Source: Lagopus muta (Eukaryota; Chordata; Aves; Galliformes; Phasianidae). From it: a DNA stretch of 64,000 bases. Below are positions 1-11,959 of this stretch, one piece after another (within the stretch, counting starts at the first letter, position 1; each line of letters starts with the position of its first letter). The stretch covers positions 3,238,001-3,302,000 of the forward strand of contig NC_064437.1 in NCBI RefSeq assembly GCF_023343835.1, given 5' to 3'. The notes beneath the pieces are model-generated. The model searched no databases. It was not told the origin of the DNA and worked only from the letters and a program-made list of their open reading frames with translations. The position numbers and the translations under genes are program-made.

Positions 1-574
1 TAAATGTGGTTTGTGAAGTGTAGTTCTTAGGTGGTGACATACATATAGATAGACAGATATAAAAGATGTGGAAACACATCAAAGCTAAAATATTGGCAGC
101 TGACACGAGGGTGGTTCACGGACGTGGAGGTCACTGTCGGTCCATTGCAGCCTTCCCCTGGACAGCATGAAGCTTTATTCAGAGGGGCTTTGAGGAAATC
201 AAGGAGATTAAAATAAGTAAGTTCCAATCTCTCCTTTAGCCAACAAGCACATGAGCCTGTGTTCTCACTCTCAGAATTAAGCTCCTATAACTCTCATCTA
301 AGTTGAGCCTAGAGCTCTCACAGTGCTTCCCTTGTCCGAACTTCACCTGACTCCAGCAAAGCTGAGCAGGCTTTGGTGGGTGCTGAAGGCATCTAGGCCT
401 TCCCAGACAGTGCTTAGAGCTTAACAGGATCAGCCCCTTGGCAACTTGCATGCTGTCCATCACCTCAGATGCCTTACACTTTTTAATTTATGCAATGCCC
501 ACCATATGTAATTAGCTAAGTGAGTGTCATGGCTTTGTGATTTTTGGTTTTCGGTGTTCCACATCATAACACCA

Positions 575-1000
575 TGTAGTGCACTGGAAGTTAAAGTGTT
601 AATGCTCCAATTCCAGGTACCTGTTCCGGCACGCCATAGAAGTCATGGGATCTGGCCCTTCCAGTTGGTTCTAGTTGGGCGCTCTCTTACTGCCTTGCAG
701 TGGGTGCTGGAGGGTGCTTTCCTAGCCGTTCCAAGCTTTTCAGGTTTGTCTGGTCTCAGGAACTCTCTCTCTTTCCTATTTTATTTGGTTTATTAGTCTC
801 AATTTCAAGTAGATTGTATTATATTGTGTTATCTTGCATTCTGATATCACAGTAAAATAAGTTTTTCTCCATAGATCATCGCCGCTGTTTCTTTTCCCTT
901 TCTTGAGCCCAGCTCCCATCTTCCTACCCCCTTTCCGTTTTCCTTCCTATTTCGTGGGGCCGGGGGGGCCCAGGGGCCTACTGCCCCCCTGTCATGGGCA
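575..1000 (+). repeat. Possible degenerate ERV LTR remnant
   Basis: The stretch begins with TG after ACCA, contains a polyadenylation-like AGTAAAATAAG near 850, a pyrimidine-rich middle and a G-run/C-run segment near 958-990 (GGGGGGGCCCAGGGG). This layout resembles the U3-R-U5 of avian endogenous retroviral LTRs. I found no clear target-site duplication, and the ends are approximate. Family assignment is from memory and is uncertain. Confidence 0.35.
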
Positions 1001-1088
1001 TGGATTGATCTAGTTAACTCCGTGACAGTAAGCTGCTTTTTCTTAACCTCAAATGTTTGTAATGCTTCTAATCCCGGTTAGGTGTCTG

Positions 1089-1094
1089 TATAAA
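1089..1094 (+). promoter_or_regulatory. TATA-like box upstream of copy A
   Basis: TATAAA lies 270 bases upstream of the copy A start codon. The four tandem copies instead have CpG-island leaders, so this would be a different promoter class. No transcription start can be seen from sequence alone. Confidence 0.35.
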
Positions 1095-1363
1095 GGAGCT
1101 CCTTGTTAAGGGCGTAGGGGAGGAATTTTCTTCTATAAGGAAATTAGGTCCTTGACCGAGATGTAAAGCCAAAGGTTTGAAAGATTGCACTGGGCACAAG
1201 CTGTCTATGCAAAGCAGCTTGCCCATAGTGAGTCCTGTCCCAGTGAGCCATGGGCATCCTCGTTATTTTTCTTCACTAGTCCGTCCTTACTCCTGTTTCA
1301 GCAAGTTTAACACCAGCACCAAGTGCTTTCCTGGGACGAAAAACCGGGAGTTCGTCAACCAAT

Positions 1364-4300
1364 ATGGAGTTTCGCTTTTGGCCCATTTCCCAGTTGGAAG
1401 AGCTGAACGTTTGGATGCTCTTGGCGGTTCTTGTCATGCTTCTTTTGATTATTGACTTTGTGAGGAAGAGGCGTCCCAGGAATTTCCCTCCAGGGCCACA
1501 GCTATTTCCTCTGGTGGGAACCATCGTGGATTTAAGGCAACCTCTCCATCTTGAGATGCAGAAGGTAAGATCTTCATGGATATTTCTCCTACTATTAATA
1601 TTGTACATTTTCAGTGGTTTTTGTCACCTATCAAAGGCAAAACGGAGGCTAGTTCTGCTTTGCAAGCTGTATAATAACAATGTAGGCAACTATTGGGTTT
1701 ATCCCTTACCGCCATCCCCTCTTCCAAAGGAGTTGGACAGTTTCATCAGAAGGGAATTTGTACCAGAGGAAAGTCTGCATGTTCCTCCTTTTTCTTCCCG
1801 TTTCAAAACAATCATTTTGTGCTTCAGCCCAGGAAGGGTTTGGAGGCTATGGGTCAGGATGGGTGAGAGATAGTGGGAAACAAACTTTGAACAAGGAACT
1901 TGGCCTCTGAAAATTGTATTGTTGTTGTCTGTGCCCAAAGATCTGCAATTTGTACCATTACATCTGAAAGAAAGACTAAGGTCCAAAGTTAAACACCTCT
2001 GTGGCTTCTTCTGTGTCACAGGAAGAGGCAGTGATAACTTTAGAAAGGTTTCTTTGACTCCCACCAAAGCCAACAACAGTGGTAATTGATGCATGTGGAG
2101 TACCTTGTCTGAGAGAGTGGGAGACAAGGTTCTGACGTGCTGGTTGCAAGTTTCCTTCTGGTGATTGACTTTTAGTCTCTTGCTTCAATTTAAAAGAGGA
2201 CCCCATCTCATCTACCCCAGCCATTAGCAGGGCTATCCCCAAGGGAACAGAGTATGTTCAGGTCATTTTAACATTTATAATTATTACTAATAAAATTAAT
2301 CACATTCATCTGCATGCAAGCACTGGCAGAGCTGCCCATGTGATCCCAGGCTCATTTCAGTAGCCACCATGTGAGTTCAGGGTGACCATGCATGTCCTCT
2401 CCTGCAGAGTCACACTAAGGAGCATGCACATTGAATTCCTTGGCAAATGAGGACCCAAGAGAGGATATAATTGTCCTCTGCCCTTATACATCAGGGAGCT
2501 AAATGCTGAAGAGGAGAGGCTAATGCTAGCAATGTCCATGCAAGGAAAATGGCTATAAATTGGCTATAAATGCATTCAGGCTTAAAATTAGAGGAAGTTT
2601 TCTGAGCATCAGCAGTTGGAGCCACTTTCTAACTGTGACAGCTGGAGCAAGAAATCTCACTACTTTAAACAAAGTTGGTGAAATAGACTGTGTTGTGCCT
2701 TGCTTTCAACAGCAAGAGCCTGGTCTCAGTGACCCAGGTGGAGCTTTCTTCTCCTTCACTCTTTCAGTGAAGAAGAGGGAAGGAGCAGGTGCCCATCAGT
2801 CAAAAAGTCCTTGGGTTCAAGTTAAATTGACACAACAACCTGGTAAAAGCCAACATGCAAATCATCCCTGCCACATCACAGTTCACTTATATTCACTTAT
2901 AATATTTCTTATGCCATCTCCAGCCTTTGCAGAATAGTTTAGGTTGGGTGGGACCTGTGGAAGACTTGGGTTTGGATTTTTCTTAAGCCCAACCCAATGC
3001 TCCAAGTGGAACTAAACTCAAAGTTAGATCCCAGGTCTTGTCCGTCTTCTTGCCCTCAGAGAGTAATGGACTCTCTTTCAGCTTACTGCAAGGTATGGGA
3101 ACATCTTCAGCGTGCAGTTCGGAGGTCTGACTTTTGTGGTAGTCAGTGGGTACCAAATGGTGAGAGACGCTCTTGTCCACCAGGCTGAAATATTTGCAGA
3201 TCGGCCGCATATTCCACTTCTCCAAGAAATTTTTAGAGGCTTTGGTAAGTACAGCTTCCAAGATTTTGGCAATCTATTTGCAATGATAACAATTAGAGTG
3301 AAGGAGGCTGAATTCAGCCCTCAGTAACTGTGCCAATAAAAGCCTGTTGTAGAGGAAGACAAGAACTGAACTCAGCCTAATCTCACAGGTATATATTTGA
3401 ATCTGTCTGGGATTTAGGGATAACACGGGGATCAACGTGATGTGTTGAGTCAGGTGAAAGACAAGAAACAAATGCAGGCTGTCCAGTGCCCCTTGAACAG
3501 TGTTCCCCTTGGATTTATCTCCCCTTTACTTTCTTTCCCTGGCTACACGTAGCTCCAGAGGCGGGTTCTGCTGCTCCTGCAGCAGCTCTGCCAGCAGCGT
3601 GATCGTACTCAGAGTATTTTGGCTTACACCTTTTTTTCCCACGCAAAGTGACAAAGAAGAAAATCCATAAAGCTAGATATTTAGCATAAGCCAATTACCC
3701 TTGAATTTTAATTCCCAGGCGAAGCTATAGCTTCCCAATGTCTGCTGTTCTTACTTGCTTTGGTTTGGGGTTTTTAAGACCGATTGCCATTTCTGAATCC
3801 TGTCACTCACGTTCCACACAGAGTTAGCTTTTGTTTGTCTGTTTTTCTACAGGTCTCATATCCTCAAATGGGCACATATGGAGGCAACAGAGAAAGTTTG
3901 TCTTAGCGACGCTGAAAAACACTGTGGTCAGTTTTGAGTCAAAAGTGCAAGAAGAGAGCCAGTACCTCGTGGAGGCAATGGAGGAAGAGAAGGGTAGGCG
4001 GTCCTTGGGCAGCACTGTGCCCAGAGCTTTCAACAGCCTCTTACCAGATGAATTCACACCAGTGTGACTCCTAATATGCAGAGCAACTCCGCAGTAGCAC
4101 AAATCTCTATCTTAGGTTTCCAGATTGTGCTTTTTAGGCCTGCCATTTCAATTCTTCCTAATTAGAATTAAACGAATGTATACTCGGTGCTTATTAAAAT
4201 CGGTATGTTTATGTGTCTAAGAAAGCCCTTTCTATAGCTGCAAAGGCAGAAATGCAGCTCTCATGATATCAAGCACATTCGCTCAGAGGCTCCGTTAACC

Positions 4301-7300
4301 TCTGCTTGTCCTTGGCTTTGCAAAGTATTTTAAAACTTGTTTAGTCAGGCTTTCCTTTTGTATCATGCACAGATGAAGCGTGTGCTTTGCTCTTTTATGG
4401 TCCGGCTTTTAAGAAGTGCCAGAGAGATATTAGTAAGAATAATTTGTATGTTGGTATATGGGTGATGTAGCACTTCAGCTTTAAATAGAAGCAGATGGGG
4501 TTTAGCTAATTCTATGGAGCTATATATAGTAAACAAGAAAGATCTAAATAGGAATTGTGAAATTATATACTGAACTTGCTCCATTTTAATTGCAGTTGCT
4601 CTGAACAGGCCAAATACTTCATGTTGCCAATTGATTATAGTCCTTTATAGTCCTAATCAATAAACTAATTAAGCTGCAGTTTCAGGCCTTTCTTCCCATT
4701 AGTAATGACAAATAGTGATCTTGTCCATCACTCCAGTATCTGAGCACCAGCCCAGCTTAATTACTTTCTCAGAGTGGAGAGATGAGCAGTGCTGTGCATG
4801 GTGCCTTGCATCTCAACATGATGCTCCCCACTGCGCCGGCACAGCTCAGAGCCATGCTGGACTCATTACAGATATTACTCTCTCCTATCACGGCAAGTAG
4901 TGATGTGGGCTTTCTAAATGTGCCCTGGGAGATGGTAGCCTCTGCTCGATAGCTCTCCTGAGGAAAGCAGATGTGATGAGCGTCACGCCACGCTTTGATC
5001 CTTTAGGAGCCAACGTGCATCATTAGGACCAGAGGGAATGGTTTCAAGCTACGGCAGGGGAGATTCAGGCTGGACATGAGGAAGTATTACTTTTCAGAAA
5101 GGGTGGTCAGGCACTGGAATGGATGCCCAAGGAGGTGGTGGAGTCACCGACCCTGGGGGTGTTCAAGGAAAGGCTGGATGTTGTGTTGAGGGACATGGTT
5201 TAGTGGGAGCTATTGGGAATAGGTGAACGGTTGGACTGGATGAGCTTTTAGGTCTTTTCCAACCTTGGTGATTCTATGATTCTATGATTCTATGATTCAT
5301 GTCCATTGGCCATGTGAGCTATTGCTGGATTTTCCTGCTTGAATTCCCCGTGATGTGCGGCCAAAGGCCAATACAATGACATATTTGCAATGTGATTGGT
5401 CTTAAGTTTTCTGCCCCAGGCAAAGGTTTGGAGGGACCTTCTCTTGGTGTTTGATGGACGCCAATGACGAGTTGGAGCAAACAAACCCAACAGCCATAAC
5501 TACTTGTTACTACTGGAAAAAGGCTCAGATCCTGTTTCAGAAGCTCTGTGCTAACACTGGGGTCTGCCACAGCCTAGATGTAAGTAGATGTCCTTGGAGA
5601 AAGGATGCTGGGGCACACAGCACCCAGCTTTTAGAGGTAGTGGGGATCCCAAAACAAGGGTGAAGTCTCAGCATCACCATGAGTAGGTAGTAGGTGAGGC
5701 CTTACCCCATTTTCACATCTGTTGTGTACAGAGTGCTATATCTGAGATTAAAGACCGAGCCTCACAGTTTTCATTTTGTTCCCCTCAGGGCAACCGTTTG
5801 ACCCTCATTACAAAATTAATAGTGCTGTTTCAAATATTATCTGTTCCATAACTTTTGGGAACCGCTTCGACTACCACGACAGCAACTTCCAGGAATTACT
5901 GCACTTGCTCGCAGAAACACTGCTGCTGATAGGAAGCTTCTGGGGCCAGGTAAAACCAGACTGCTGCTTTTGTAATTTCAGCTCCATGTAAGAGCTTGGA
6001 AATGAGTTTCTAAGGTACTGAAGTAATCTGCTTTTCCCTGTAGAAAAAGAGTTGTGTTGTAAGAGAAATGACCATGGGTATTAATTTACATGGGGCTGGG
6101 TTAATCCATTAAATCCATCAAGAAAGCAAGCGAGTTAAAATGATTGAGGCACATGGAGGAAAAAAGATTGTGGGATTGTAAAGTCAACCTTGTACCAAGC
6201 AGAACAGAAGAGCAATGGAAGAAAGAAAAAAATACCTTTTAAACATCTACGTTTCCACAAAAAGAAAACAGTAGCACTTAGTCAAAATTCCCATCTCCTC
6301 CCTTCTACCACTTTCCCAACCAAATTCTGCACTGCTCGTATTGTGTGACAAGATGAATGAGATCCTAAGTTTATTACCAAAATAGATGGCTCTGGGAGCT
6401 GCCATAGCTTCTGTATTGCCACACACCTTGGACTGGACAAATTGGTCCCTGCCAGCCCCAACACCAGTGGGCTCCTCCTCATTGACCTAATTGACCTTCG
6501 TCTCAAAACTGATTTATCCTTTGAGTGAGTGGAACTAACAATTTGTACTACAATCTCAACTGTGAGACCTGACCTTTTTTCACCCCAGTAAGTGCTTTTG
6601 TGCTCTGTTTGATTTCTCACCAGCTGTATAATGCTTTCCCTCTGATAATGAGATGGCTACCAGGGCCCTTCAGGAAAATCTTCAGGCACTGGGAGAAACT
6701 TCAGCGTTTTGTGAGGGGAGTGATTGCAAAACACAAGGAGAACTTGGACCAGTCTGACTTGGGAGATTACATTGACTGTTACTTAAAGGAAATAGAAAAG
6801 GTGAGAGGGAAATACCTAAGGCCACTTAAAGCTTGATCACCAAAACGAGCAGACAAGACTCAAGGCAATTTTGTTAGAAGAGCTTTTTCCTTCCTTACCT
6901 CTTTCATGTCAGACTTTTTAGCAGCAGCAGGAATTTGATCGCTTTGAAAACGCATCGATTTTTATATATTTTTTTTTCATTTGGAAGCATTTAAACTTTA
7001 TCTTCTATTTCTCATTCTGTCAACTGGCATAGGAGGGCTCTCGGGGAACTTAGTCATGTTCCTATGAGAATTTGCAGGAGGGTGTTTTGGTTTTGGGTTG
7101 GGTTTTTGAAAGCATCCCCTCCCTAATAAGCACTTCTACTGTCTTTTTTTTTATGTAAGTTTAAGGATGACACCAACTCCTATTTCCATGAGGAAAATCT
7201 GCTCTGCTCCACACTGGACCTCTTCTTGACTGGAACAGAGACAACAGCAACCGCCATCCGTTGGGCTCTGCTCTACATGGCTGTGTATCCCCACATTCAG

Positions 7301-9807
7301 GGTAGGGCTACTGATGGGTCCTTCATCACATAACCCAAAACCAGATAAGTGAAACAGAAAACTGAGTTGTCTGTAGGCTCACCACACAGGCCATGTGCAG
7401 TGGAAATGCTAAGTCACTGCTTGAATCACTGATTGAGCACCTGGTGGGAAGGCAGGGCAAACACAGGGGAGCTCAGGTGCATGCAATGTACCTGAGTGAC
7501 TTGAAAGAGTGGAGCCAGGAGCCGCTCTTTCCCAGACCTCACTTAAGGGTTGGCAAAGGAGGTAAGAGCATCTTGTTTGAGTTCTCTGCCTATTCAGGGA
7601 CTGTGTGAGCCTTCCTGAGGTAAGTGAATTCTTTTTGCTTTTTCTACACCTACTGTTATTATATCTGAGCAGCCCATCCCTCACCTTAGTACAAGACCTT
7701 GCTGCCCTTCCTTCTTGTAACAGATGTGCTTGTGGCCTGGCTTTCTCATTCGGAAGTTTTTGAGCACGTATATGTATATATATTTTTTGTTTCTGTAGAG
7801 AAAGTGCAGCTTGAAATTGATGCTGTGATTGGCCAGTGCCGCCAGCCCACCATGAAAGACAAGGAGCACATGCCCTACACCAGTGCAGTGCTGAGCGAGG
7901 TGCTGCGAATGGGCAACATCGTGCCATTGGGAGTGCCCAGGATGTCCACCAATGACACCACCTTGGCTGGCTTCCACGTGCCCAAGGTATGCCCAGGACA
8001 CAGCCCTCCCCTCACCCTGTCAGCGTGGGGTCTCCACAGCCCCCATCCCAAACCTCACTTGGAGGCACCAACCTGCAGCATCTTGCAACATCTCTCATCT
8101 GTGGAGTAGTCCTGGCAGATGCTGTAGGGCTGTTTGGATCTCACCTCTTTATGGAAGAGAACAGTGAGATTCTATTTTGTTGGCCATCACTTTCATATTT
8201 TTTTTCAAGGCTTATCTCTCAGGTTTTACAGAAGATGACTTGCATGAATTTTGGAAGCAGAGGACCAAGAAACACAGGAAAGCAAACAGTTTGGATTTGT
8301 TAATTCCACAGAGCATTAGAGAACATCTATTAAAATAGCCCTTGATAAATGCCAAGTAATAGTTATTGATGAATGTACACTGTTCTGACATTATGAAAGC
8401 AAATATGAGATTTGGATAGATTGAGTCTCTTGCACAGACATGATCAGTTGCTTCTTGGCAAATTAAAAATTAAAAGTTCTGGGCATTTTGCTGCGCATTG
8501 ATTAGAACATTTTTTTAATTTCTCCTAATGGAAGATAGGAAGGTAAACCAGATACAGTTTTAATAAAAAGTAAAGCAGGTTGATTGACAATTACTTGGTT
8601 AAGTTGTTTTCAATCCCTATGATAAGACAACTTGATTGATTTAAAAGTGAATTCATATTAACATCACCACTAACAGCAGCACAAGGTATGGATCAGCAGC
8701 ATGGAGGTGGACAGTGGCACATTGAAGTGAACAGTCCTGCAGGCTTTTGCCCTCATTTAACCATGTTGGTTTGGAAAAACATTTTGTGTGTTTAAAAAAA
8801 AATGAAGTATCTTGGTTCATGTGTGTAGAAAAGAGCTAATAGTAACCCAGGCTGGCAGCATGTTGGCTCTTCATGGAACCTCTTGTTTCCCCCAACCTTT
8901 CAGGGTACCACGCTGATGACCAGCCTGACTTCAATAATGTTTGACAAAAACGTGTGGGAGACTCCAGACACCTTTAATCCTGAACACTTCCTGGAGAACG
9001 GCCAGTACAGGAGGCGGGAGGCTTTCCTGCCCTTCTCTGCAGGTAAGAAGATGGATGGGGAGATGGTTTTGCTTTTTGTAATGCTTTTTCTTCACCCCAT
9101 TGGAGTGGGGAGCAAACTGTTCCCAGTCTGATAGCAGCTCATGCCTGGCATTTCCCACAGTGAAAATCCCCTAGTAGTTAATATTGACTGCTGTGGGCAG
9201 GAGGGAGATCAATTTGTTATTGCAGGATGAAAAACAAGGCTTCTTCCTCCTGTGTGAGTTGGGTAAATGGGTGCGCTTTTTTTTTTTCCTTTTTGAGTGT
9301 CCCCCCCTTTGCTTATCCGAACGGTTTCATCTCTCTGCTGAGCTGGGAACTTCTGGGGATGTGTTCTGCACGATGTGTGGGTGAACATTGCCACCTAACC
9401 TTGCTAGGAAGAAAAGCTCCTGCAGCCTTTACAATGCAGCATGGGTGAAAGGAGCCTGGAGGCTGCAGAGACCCCAGGCCAGCGCCCTTGGTCTGCAAGC
9501 ACTGTCCTTCTCTGTGTCCCATGGCACCATTGACCCCCTTGCACAACACCCTCCCTTCTGTGAGAACAGCAATTAAGGGTGATGCTTAAACTCTGGACTG
9601 AGTGTGGTTTTCTTTGCTCCTCTTCCAGGCAAGCGTGCCTGTCCTGGTGAGCAGCTGGCCAGGACTGAGCTCTTCATCTTCTTCACTTCCCTGCTGCAGA
9701 AATTCACCTTCCAGGCTCCGTCTGCCACTGTGCTGAGCTTTGCCTTCACAATCAGCCTCACGCGCTGCCCCAAGCCCTTCCAACTCTGCGCCCTGCCTCG
9801 CTGCTGA
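1364..9807 (+). CDS. CYP2J-like: Cytochrome P450 family 2 subfamily J-like, divergent copy A (9 exons, 496 aa)
   Basis: Microsomal heme monooxygenase of the CYP2J group; family members oxidise fatty acids, xenobiotics or, for bird CYP2J19, carotenoids. Exons: 1364-1564, 3082-3244, 3853-3993, 5789-5949, 6624-6800, 7160-7301, 7799-7986, 8904-9042, 9629-9807. All junctions are GT/AG and phases fit the CYP2 pattern. Residues about 16-33 form the N-terminal membrane anchor, followed by the PPGP hinge at 42-45. The I-helix motif is TGTETT at 305-310, where Thr replaces the usual Ala/Gly. K-helix EVLR is at 362-365 and heme ligand Cys442 lies in FSAGKRACPG (435-444). The protein ends in an extra Cys after CALPR. 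Exon 3 is 141 nt, not 150 as in copies B-E. Exon 1 does not resemble theirs. It could be the orthologue of CYP2J19 or CYP2J40; sequence alone does not settle this. Intron 3 holds a CR1, intron 6 an LTR remnant; introns 1, 7 and 8 show nothing notable. Confidence 0.93.
5026..5298 (+). mobile_element. CR1 LINE 3' fragment, intron 3 of copy A
   Basis: The sequence shows the standard CR1 3' region (segments like GGCACTGGAATGGATGCCC and TTGGACTGGATGAGC) and ends in tandem ATTCTATG units at about 5272-5298, the diagnostic CR1 tail. It is 5'-truncated, as usual for CR1, and in the same orientation as the gene. Confidence 0.92.
7394..7700 (+). repeat. LTR-like remnant, intron 6 of copy A
   Basis: The 5' half matches the better-preserved solo LTR at 38007-38373: shared stretches include TGATTGAGCACCTG, GTGGAGCC and AGACCTCA followed by TTAAGGG. 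The right end is not defined and I see no target duplication, so this is an older, degraded copy of the same LTR family. Confidence 0.55.
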
Positions 9808-10464
9808 GGGAAAGATGGAAAGCATTCCCTTCTCAGCTGTCCCATGAGGTTGCAGGCTGCAGTGCTGGGACTCCTCACAGCCAGCAGCCCTGTGTGGTGT
9901 GTGGACAGTGGGGAGGGCAGGAGGGCTGCATTCTGCACGCCTCAGTGAGGACAAGCACTGGGACACACACCTCCCCCCTCCCCTTGTGCTCCTACTCCTT
10001 TCCCTGATCAGTTTGATAAAATACATGAATTCAAAAGCCTTATTGCTTCATTTTCACCCTCAGCAACACCAAGGAAGTGGCTGTCAGTTGTAAGCCATGG
10101 ACACACTTGTGCTTGCTGTGTCTCTTCTGTAGCGGGCACGTTCATCACCCAGAGACCTTGCAATCGCTAAAACTCAATGCTGCTGCACAGTGAATGGCCA
10201 TGGGCTGTGTGTTTGGGGGCCTTCCTGCTCACTAGGGGTGGCTGTCTGCACATATGAGACCTAGGCTCATACCCATTGCTTTAGTGGATAGCTAGCTGCC
10301 AGCGCAGATCCTGACCTCAGGGTTGGTGCAGTGTGTGTTTCCCCACAAAGCAGTGTTTCTGCTTTGCAATGGGAAGTCAATACCTAAATATAATACATTG
10401 CAGAGGAAACATTAACGTCCTTTCTTTTTTTTTTCCCCTTCCATATGTGTTGGAATTTATATAA

Positions 10465-10482
10465 GGAATATATATATATTCC
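10465..10482. repeat. Perfect 18-bp AT-rich palindrome
   Basis: GGAATATATATATATTCC is its own reverse complement and sits in a longer AT-rich stretch with further partial copies (TAGGAATTTA) just downstream. It is probably a simple-sequence feature. Confidence 0.6.
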
Positions 10483-10524
10483 TAATATATAGGAATTTAA
10501 ATAAGATGGTAGAAGCATCTTATG

Positions 10525-10965
10525 GGCTGGCCCATGGGTGTCCAAACTTTTGACTGGCCTGGGCTGCACTGAATGAAGAGGAATTCAGTGATACACCTTT
10601 GCTTTGTATGTGCTTTCATCTCAGATGCCACTTTGGCAGACTGCCCCTCTGCTGCCATCTGAATGAACCACTGCAATGAGAATAACTGTATTGGTGGGAA
10701 GGTCCAACCTCTACTGCCATACCACCAACAGCTGCCTCTGTTGTCAGGGGCTGACATAAGGCAGGAGGCACTACTTTTGGAGCAACCCTTATATATTATA
10801 CAGTTAACATCTATAAGTAACAAAAATTATTTTAGCTTTTAATATTGTTATTAAAACTTTAAAAAAAAGTGAGAGAGAGCAATAAAGCCTTAAAACCAGT
10901 GGGATGCGTGGCCTCATTGTTGTGCCACTAATGCATCAGCCTGGTTCTGTGGCAGGGGCTGCAGC
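10525..10965 (-). mobile_element. hAT-Charlie-like element carrying a mariner (Galluhop-type) fragment
   Basis: The outer parts (GGTGTCCAAACTTTTG at 10537-10552, and the AT-rich part after 10800) look like a hAT-Charlie non-autonomous element. The centre, about 10582-10792, reads on the - strand from a mariner-type end (AAGGGTTGCTCCAAAAGTAG) into a short transposase amino-terminal stretch (MAAEGQSAKVASEMKAHTKQ) that I recognise as chicken Galluhop. The combination matches the composite family called Charlie-Galluhop. It is a broken remnant with no full transposase. Confidence 0.7.
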
Positions 10966-11814
10966 TCTCAAGGTGTTCACCACAGATTTTGGATGAAATT
11001 TTACTCTTCCTGTGCTTCAACCTTGAAAACAGTTATCAAGGGAAGCTGCTTGGTGGGAAGTCCCAAGATCTGCCTCCAACACAGGTCAGGGCCATTTCCA
11101 CAGCACAGCGCTGGGCTATGGTTGATGGACATTCTCTTCTGCCCATGTGAGGGTCTCTCTTGAAGATTATTCCAAGTCTGCAACTCAAATTTAATACTTC
11201 AAAAGCCCATGCTGCCTCCTATCTGCTCTCGTTTGCAATATATTTGCGAGAAATATATATTTTTTTCTTTCTATTTCTCCCTCTGACCTTTCGTAAGTGA
11301 CTTTTCTACGCACGGATTGCATCAGGCTTCATTTCCACTGGACTTGGACGCCTTCCCAGGCAAGCGCTGTGCTGCCGCGCAGTTGCTGTGCAGTGACAGA
11401 TCTGCGCCGCAGGGGAGAGTCCTCTGCACATCCCATGCCGGCATTCATGCACTCCAAACTCTCATCCTATTGCGTTTTTAATGAACTTTTCTCTGTTACA
11501 GGCACGTTTATTTTATTCCTGATACAGAAGACATAAAATATCAGTGGGCTTTTGTTTTTTTCACGTATGGAATTTCTAAAGCCATTCTGGAGTGGACAGT
11601 GACTTCTCTCCATTTCTAGTCTGACCTCTGGAGCATGGGTACAGCTCTTTTATTTGCACGGCGTGAGCAAACACAAGCTGTTCGATTCCCTCATATCGAC
11701 TTTCCCTCTTACCTTAACGAAACCTTATATACTCACGCTTCCCTCTGAGAGGGAATAAATGGTTGCAATCTTCCTTTACCTACATCGAAAAGCTATAATT
11801 GAAAGATCTCTCCA

Positions 11815-11815
<1 letters not shown>

Positions 11816-11863
<48 letters not shown>
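11816..11863 (+). repeat. A48 homopolymer upstream of copy B
   Basis: Forty-eight consecutive A residues interrupt the 5' flank of copy B. The flank is shared with copies C and E, which lack both the run and the roughly 35 bases before it, so this is a copy-specific insertion, possibly a retroposed tail. Run length is likely to be imprecise in an assembly. Confidence 0.8.
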
Positions 11864-11864
<1 letters not shown>

Positions 11865-11959
11865 CAGAAGGCGTAATGGTGTTTAACTTAAGAGCGGAGC
11901 ATCCCATGTGAGTGCAGGGGAACGCTTCAGGTTGCACGAAAAGGTTGAACTTCTTAAAG

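Larger units (their letters stand above)
1..1363. other. Region upstream of CYP2J copy A
   Basis: No coding exon is recognisable here. It contains an LTR-like remnant (about 575-1000), a TATAAA at 1089-1094 and about 250 bases that could serve as the 5' untranslated leader of copy A. Two upstream ATGs (1207 and 1250) precede the chosen start at 1364; the ATG at 1207 opens a frame that overlaps the main start. The first 550 bases show nothing I recognise. Confidence 0.5.
9808..11900. other. Spacer between copies A and B
   Basis: The 3' flank of copy A has no canonical AATAAA close to the stop; a variant AATACA lies at 10020-10025 and an AATAAA at 10881 within a transposon. The Charlie/mariner composite occupies about 10525-10965, preceded by an AT palindrome (10465-10482). 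From about 11560 onward the sequence is the 5' flank of the tandem duplication unit, similar to 35150-35420 upstream of copy E. An A48 run is at 11816-11863. Confidence 0.6.

Noticed and set aside
1177-1206. Candidate start upstream of copy A at 1177
   Set aside because: The codon there is TTG, not ATG, and the frame does not lead into the P450; the ATG at 1364 gives a proper membrane anchor and joins exon 2 in frame.
5272-5298. Short tandem repeat ATTCTATG that could look like a small repeat array or CRISPR
   Set aside because: It is the normal tail of a CR1 LINE; there are no spacers and the genome is vertebrate.
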